This document shows positions 6,372-8,092 of a stretch of DNA of 8,092 bases, piece by piece. Below the pieces are notes generated by a model, which had not been told where the DNA came from, did not search any database, and was given only the letters and a program-made list of their open reading frames with translations. The position numbers and the translations under genes were made by a program. The DNA is from CAMEGH01 sp964513905. GTDB taxonomy: Bacteria; Patescibacteriota; Saccharimonadia; Saccharimonadales; Saccharimonadaceae. The DNA lies in the NCBI GenBank assembly GCA_964513905.1, contig CAZENS010000024.1:1-8092 (forward strand), read 5' to 3'. Position 1 is the stretch's first letter; every line of letters starts with the position of its first letter.

Positions 6372-6402
6372 TATAGTACCTTGTATAACATAGAACTATG
6401 AT
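6363..6402 (+). promoter_or_regulatory. Promoter region of the padR-pspC cassette
   Basis: A good -35, TTGACT (6363-6368), is followed by several possible -10 elements: TAACAT (6386-6391, 17-base spacing), TATAAC (6384-6389, 15-base spacing) and the unpaired TATGAT (6397-6402). The true -10 cannot be decided by eye. The -35 begins on the last base of the terminator hairpin, so terminator and promoter are packed together. Confidence 0.5.
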
Positions 6403-6406
6403 ACAA
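6381..6406. promoter_or_regulatory. Palindromic operator candidate upstream of padR
   Basis: Outer arms TTGTAT (6381-6386) and ATACAA (6401-6406) are a perfect inverted repeat. Nested inside are CATAG (6389-6393) and CTATG (6396-6400), with symmetry centre shifted by one base. The site overlaps the candidate -10 elements just upstream of a PadR gene. PadR proteins commonly bind inverted repeats at their own promoters, so autorepression is the natural reading. The binding itself is inferred. Confidence 0.55.
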
Positions 6407-6426
6407 AAAGCTATTAATAATTATGA

Positions 6427-6433
6427 AAGAAGG
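6427..6433 (+). promoter_or_regulatory. Shine-Dalgarno site deciding the padR start
   Basis: AAGAAGG ends 7 bases before the ATG at 6441. The in-frame ATG at 6423, 18 bases further upstream, has only an A/T-rich stretch before it and would place this SD inside the coding sequence. This favours 6441 as the start. Confidence 0.7.
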
Positions 6434-6440
6434 TAAGTCT

Positions 6441-6815
6441 ATGCAAGATACTGATGATGGATCAACTGAGGCGCAGAAGGCGATATCATACGCCGAAAAT
6501 CTCGCAACTCAGTTACGTAAGGGCTATTTAGCGTATTGTGTGCTATTGGCTACGCAAACTCCGCGTTATACAAGCGATATATTACGATTATTAGCCGATG
6601 CTCAGATGGTAGCAGTAGAAGGAACAATGTATCCGCTGCTTTCACGCTTACAAAAAGATGGACTCTTGCAGCACGAGTGGCAAGAGAGCGAGCAAGGCCC
6701 GCCGCGTAAATATTATTCGGTAACAGAATACGGAAGATTGGTGGCGAAAGAACTGGATAATCAAATTACTGCACTTGATAAAACATTAAAGAAATTAAAG
6801 AAGGGAGAAAAATAA
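6441..6815 (+). CDS. PadR-family transcriptional regulator
   Basis: 124-residue winged-helix DNA-binding protein. The PadR domain spans about residues 26-104: the LRKGYLAYCVLLATQTPRYTSDILRLL helix region, then the recognition-helix segment VEGTMYPLLSRLQKDGLL (59-76), then the wing with the family hallmark GPPRKYYSVTEYG (86-98). A short Lys-rich C-terminal helix (105-124) would be the dimerisation part, typical of the small PadR subfamily. The start at 6441 is chosen for its SD; the ATG at 6423 would add MKEGKS. The stop overlaps the next ATG by one base (TAATG), the coupling usual for PadR genes and the membrane protein they control. The upstream palindrome suggests autoregulation. The inducing signal is unknown. 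Confidence 0.93.
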   Translation: MQDTDDGSTEAQKAISYAENLATQLRKGYLAYCVLLATQTPRYTSDILRLLADAQMVAVEGTMYPLLSRLQKDGLLQHEWQESEQGPPRKYYSVTEYGRLVAKELDNQITALDKTLKKLKKGEK

Positions 6816-8092
6816 TGAAAGAAATTACAAGAATTCATCTTGCAAAAACGCCGTACAGTATTGAGGTGAGTGCAAAAACCGAATTAGAGAAATACCTAAA
6901 AGCAATCGAAAAGCGAATGGCTGGCGATGCCGATGTCATGCGAGAAATCGAGGCAAGACTGGTGGAGCTATTGGCTCACCGTAACGTAGAGGGCGAGGGA
7001 GTTATTAGCAGTGAAGACGTGGCCGCACTTCGTGAACAGATGGGTGAGCCGAAGGACTTTTCGGAAGATAACGAGGCTGATGCTACTAATACAGAGCCGA
7101 CGCACACTGCTGAGGATTCTCCAAAGCGACTTATGCGAGATACCGATAACGCAGTGGTTGGCGGTGTATGTGCTGGAGTAGCTGCATACTTTAATATAAA
7201 TCCGCTATGGGTACGTATTTTAGCGATCATCTCACCATTTATGTCATTCGGCACCTCTATTGTAGTGTACATTGTACTTTGGTTGGCAGTGCCACCAGCT
7301 CGAACTGCAGCAGAAAAATTACAGATGAAGGGTCGAGCTGTTACGCTTGACACGCTTCGAGAAGTTTCTGAAGGTGAGCAAGCTGGCGTACGCAAGGAAC
7401 CCGTATTGTTGCAGTTTTTAAGAATTGTAGCCGGACTAGGGTTTGCAGGAATTGCGTTCGCCGCATCTATTGGCTTACTGGTAGGCGGAATTGCTGGAGT
7501 TAGTATTGTAAGCTCGCTTAATGGACTGTCGATGCAGCCGTGGGCTTGGGGATTTTGGGCATCGATGGCGATCGGCGGAATTGCCGGAATTTCATTAGCA
7601 ATATTAATTGCATATAGCTTGTTCAGCCGCAGACTAAACCGGGGCAGTATTGTAGCTGGTATTGTGCTAATAGTAACAATCGCGTTAGGTCTATCGGGCG
7701 CTGGTTTGTTTGGAATGCAAATGATGGATTACATGAAGTCAGATCAAGAAAGGCTAACAAGGGTGGTTCCACTAGAGCTACCTGCCGGTAGTGCCGATGC
7801 GAAGTATGTCAAAAGCGAGGGCGATGTTGGTGCAATAATTGACTCTCGGGCGGAATCACTTCGTGCGGAGCTTCGGTATTTCTCACCTAACGACTCAAAG
7901 GCACCGCAAGTAAAAATTGAGAAAAATGGCGATACACTAGAGGTTGTCAGTAATTTTGATGAACCAAGCTCTTGCTCGTACGGGTTTATGTCAGGGCTCA
8001 ATCATTGTTCAATACGCACGGCAGAAGTAAAGTTTTACGGTCCGATTGGATACTATCATGATGATTCCGAGCCCACTATAGATGACTCTGAT
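6815..8092 (+). CDS. HAAS-like/PspC-domain membrane protein (3' partial)
   Basis: An open frame of 426 codons from ATG 6815 to the window edge, with no stop. SD AAGGGAG (6801-6807) lies 7 bases upstream. Residues about 20-85 form a helical, charged region ending ISSEDVAALREQMGEPKDF, resembling the HAAS/DUF1700 module often encoded after PadR genes. An acidic linker (84-102) follows. The PspC domain (about 103-162) has KRLMRDTDNAVVGGVCAGVAAYFNINPLWVRI and then a membrane helix ending WLAVPP. More transmembrane segments are at about 203-232, 245-270 and 277-303. From about 305 the visible C-terminus is hydrophilic, possibly beta-rich, with two cysteines (387 and 398). Its domain could not be identified; a DUF4097-like adhesin fold is one possibility. 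The likely role is envelope-stress sensing under PadR control, inferred from family context. Confidence 0.87.
   Translation, partial: MKEITRIHLAKTPYSIEVSAKTELEKYLKAIEKRMAGDADVMREIEARLVELLAHRNVEGEGVISSEDVAALREQMGEPKDFSEDNEADATNTEPTHTAEDSPKRLMRDTDNAVVGGVCAGVAAYFNINPLWVRILAIISPFMSFGTSIVVYIVLWLAVPPARTAAEKLQMKGRAVTLDTLREVSEGEQAGVRKEPVLLQFLRIVAGLGFAGIAFAASIGLLVGGIAGVSIVSSLNGLSMQPWAWGFWASMAIGGIAGISLAILIAYSLFSRRLNRGSIVAGIVLIVTIALGLSGAGLFGMQMMDYMKSDQERLTRVVPLELPAGSADAKYVKSEGDVGAIIDSRAESLRAELRYFSPNDSKAPQVKIEKNGDTLEVVSNFDEPSSCSYGFMSGLNHCSIRTAEVKFYGPIGYYHDDSEPTIDDSD

Noticed and set aside
6332..6440. NrdR box (paired 16-base palindromes) in the intergenic regions
   Set aside because: No pair of sites resembling the NrdR-box consensus was seen here or in the other gaps. 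The palindrome before padR has a different layout.
6976..7395. Minus-strand 139-codon frame
   Set aside because: It is antisense to the HAAS/PspC gene, which is clearly coding, and resembles nothing known.
1..8092. UGA-to-Gly recoding as in some Patescibacteria
   Set aside because: ftsA ends naturally on TGA directly after its amphipathic helix, and no gene shows an internal TGA at a glycine position.
1..8092. CRISPR arrays, tRNA/rRNA genes, insertion sequences, phage genes
   Set aside because: No regular spaced repeats, cloverleaf-like segments, transposase motifs or terminal repeats were seen. Genes fill nearly the whole window.

Overview
The window reads as a gene-dense bacterial chromosome segment with every convincing gene on the + strand: ten genes, seven complete without question, two with ambiguous starts, and one cut at each edge (the first gene loses only a few N-terminal residues; the last runs off the 3' end). 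TGA is used as a normal stop (end of ftsA) and Trp is encoded by TGG, so the standard bacterial code applies. The gene set (YqeY, a short adenylate kinase, a bare MetAP, FtsA/FtsZ, NrdR, a VKOR homologue and a PadR-PspC cassette), the moderate GC content and the overlapping genes suggest a Candidatus Saccharibacteria (TM7)/Patescibacteria-like genome. That placement is inference from gene content and protein style, not a phylogeny.

Layout: (a) 1-2334 holds yqeY (5' partial), adk, map and a ygjV-like membrane protein. The genes are tightly spaced (adk and map overlap by 10 bases) and read as one transcription unit of housekeeping enzymes. (b) 2335-2437 is a 103-base gap ending in a near-consensus sigma70-type promoter whose predicted +1 is the A of the ftsA start codon, suggesting a leaderless ftsA mRNA. 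(c) 2438-6331 holds ftsA, then ftsZ with its own extended -10 promoter and strong Shine-Dalgarno (SD) site, followed almost without gaps by an NrdR homologue, a small thioredoxin-fold protein and a VKOR-family membrane oxidoreductase. A hairpin at 6339-6363 probably ends this unit. (d) 6363-8092 is a separate regulatory cassette: a promoter with an imperfect palindrome, a PadR-family repressor, and a membrane protein overlapping it by one base that joins a HAAS-like N-terminal region to a PspC domain and further membrane segments.

How the genes fit together: FtsA anchors FtsZ filaments to the membrane through its C-terminal amphipathic helix and the conserved FtsZ C-terminal peptide, both visible here. 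Downstream, the ftsZ message appears to carry a nucleotide-pool regulator homologue and a disulfide-forming pair. PadR plus a HAAS/PspC membrane protein is a familiar envelope-stress-type arrangement.

The most unusual point is the NrdR homologue. It aligns without gaps to the NrdR family, keeps the RRRRE...RFTTYER core and the whole ATP-cone, but has lost all four zinc-ligand cysteines (replaced by Ser3, Tyr6, Thr31 and Gly34). Next to it is a thioredoxin-fold protein without a CXXC motif, beside an apparently intact VKOR. I saw no RNA genes, CRISPR arrays or insertion sequences, and no gene-free stretch reaches 300 bases.
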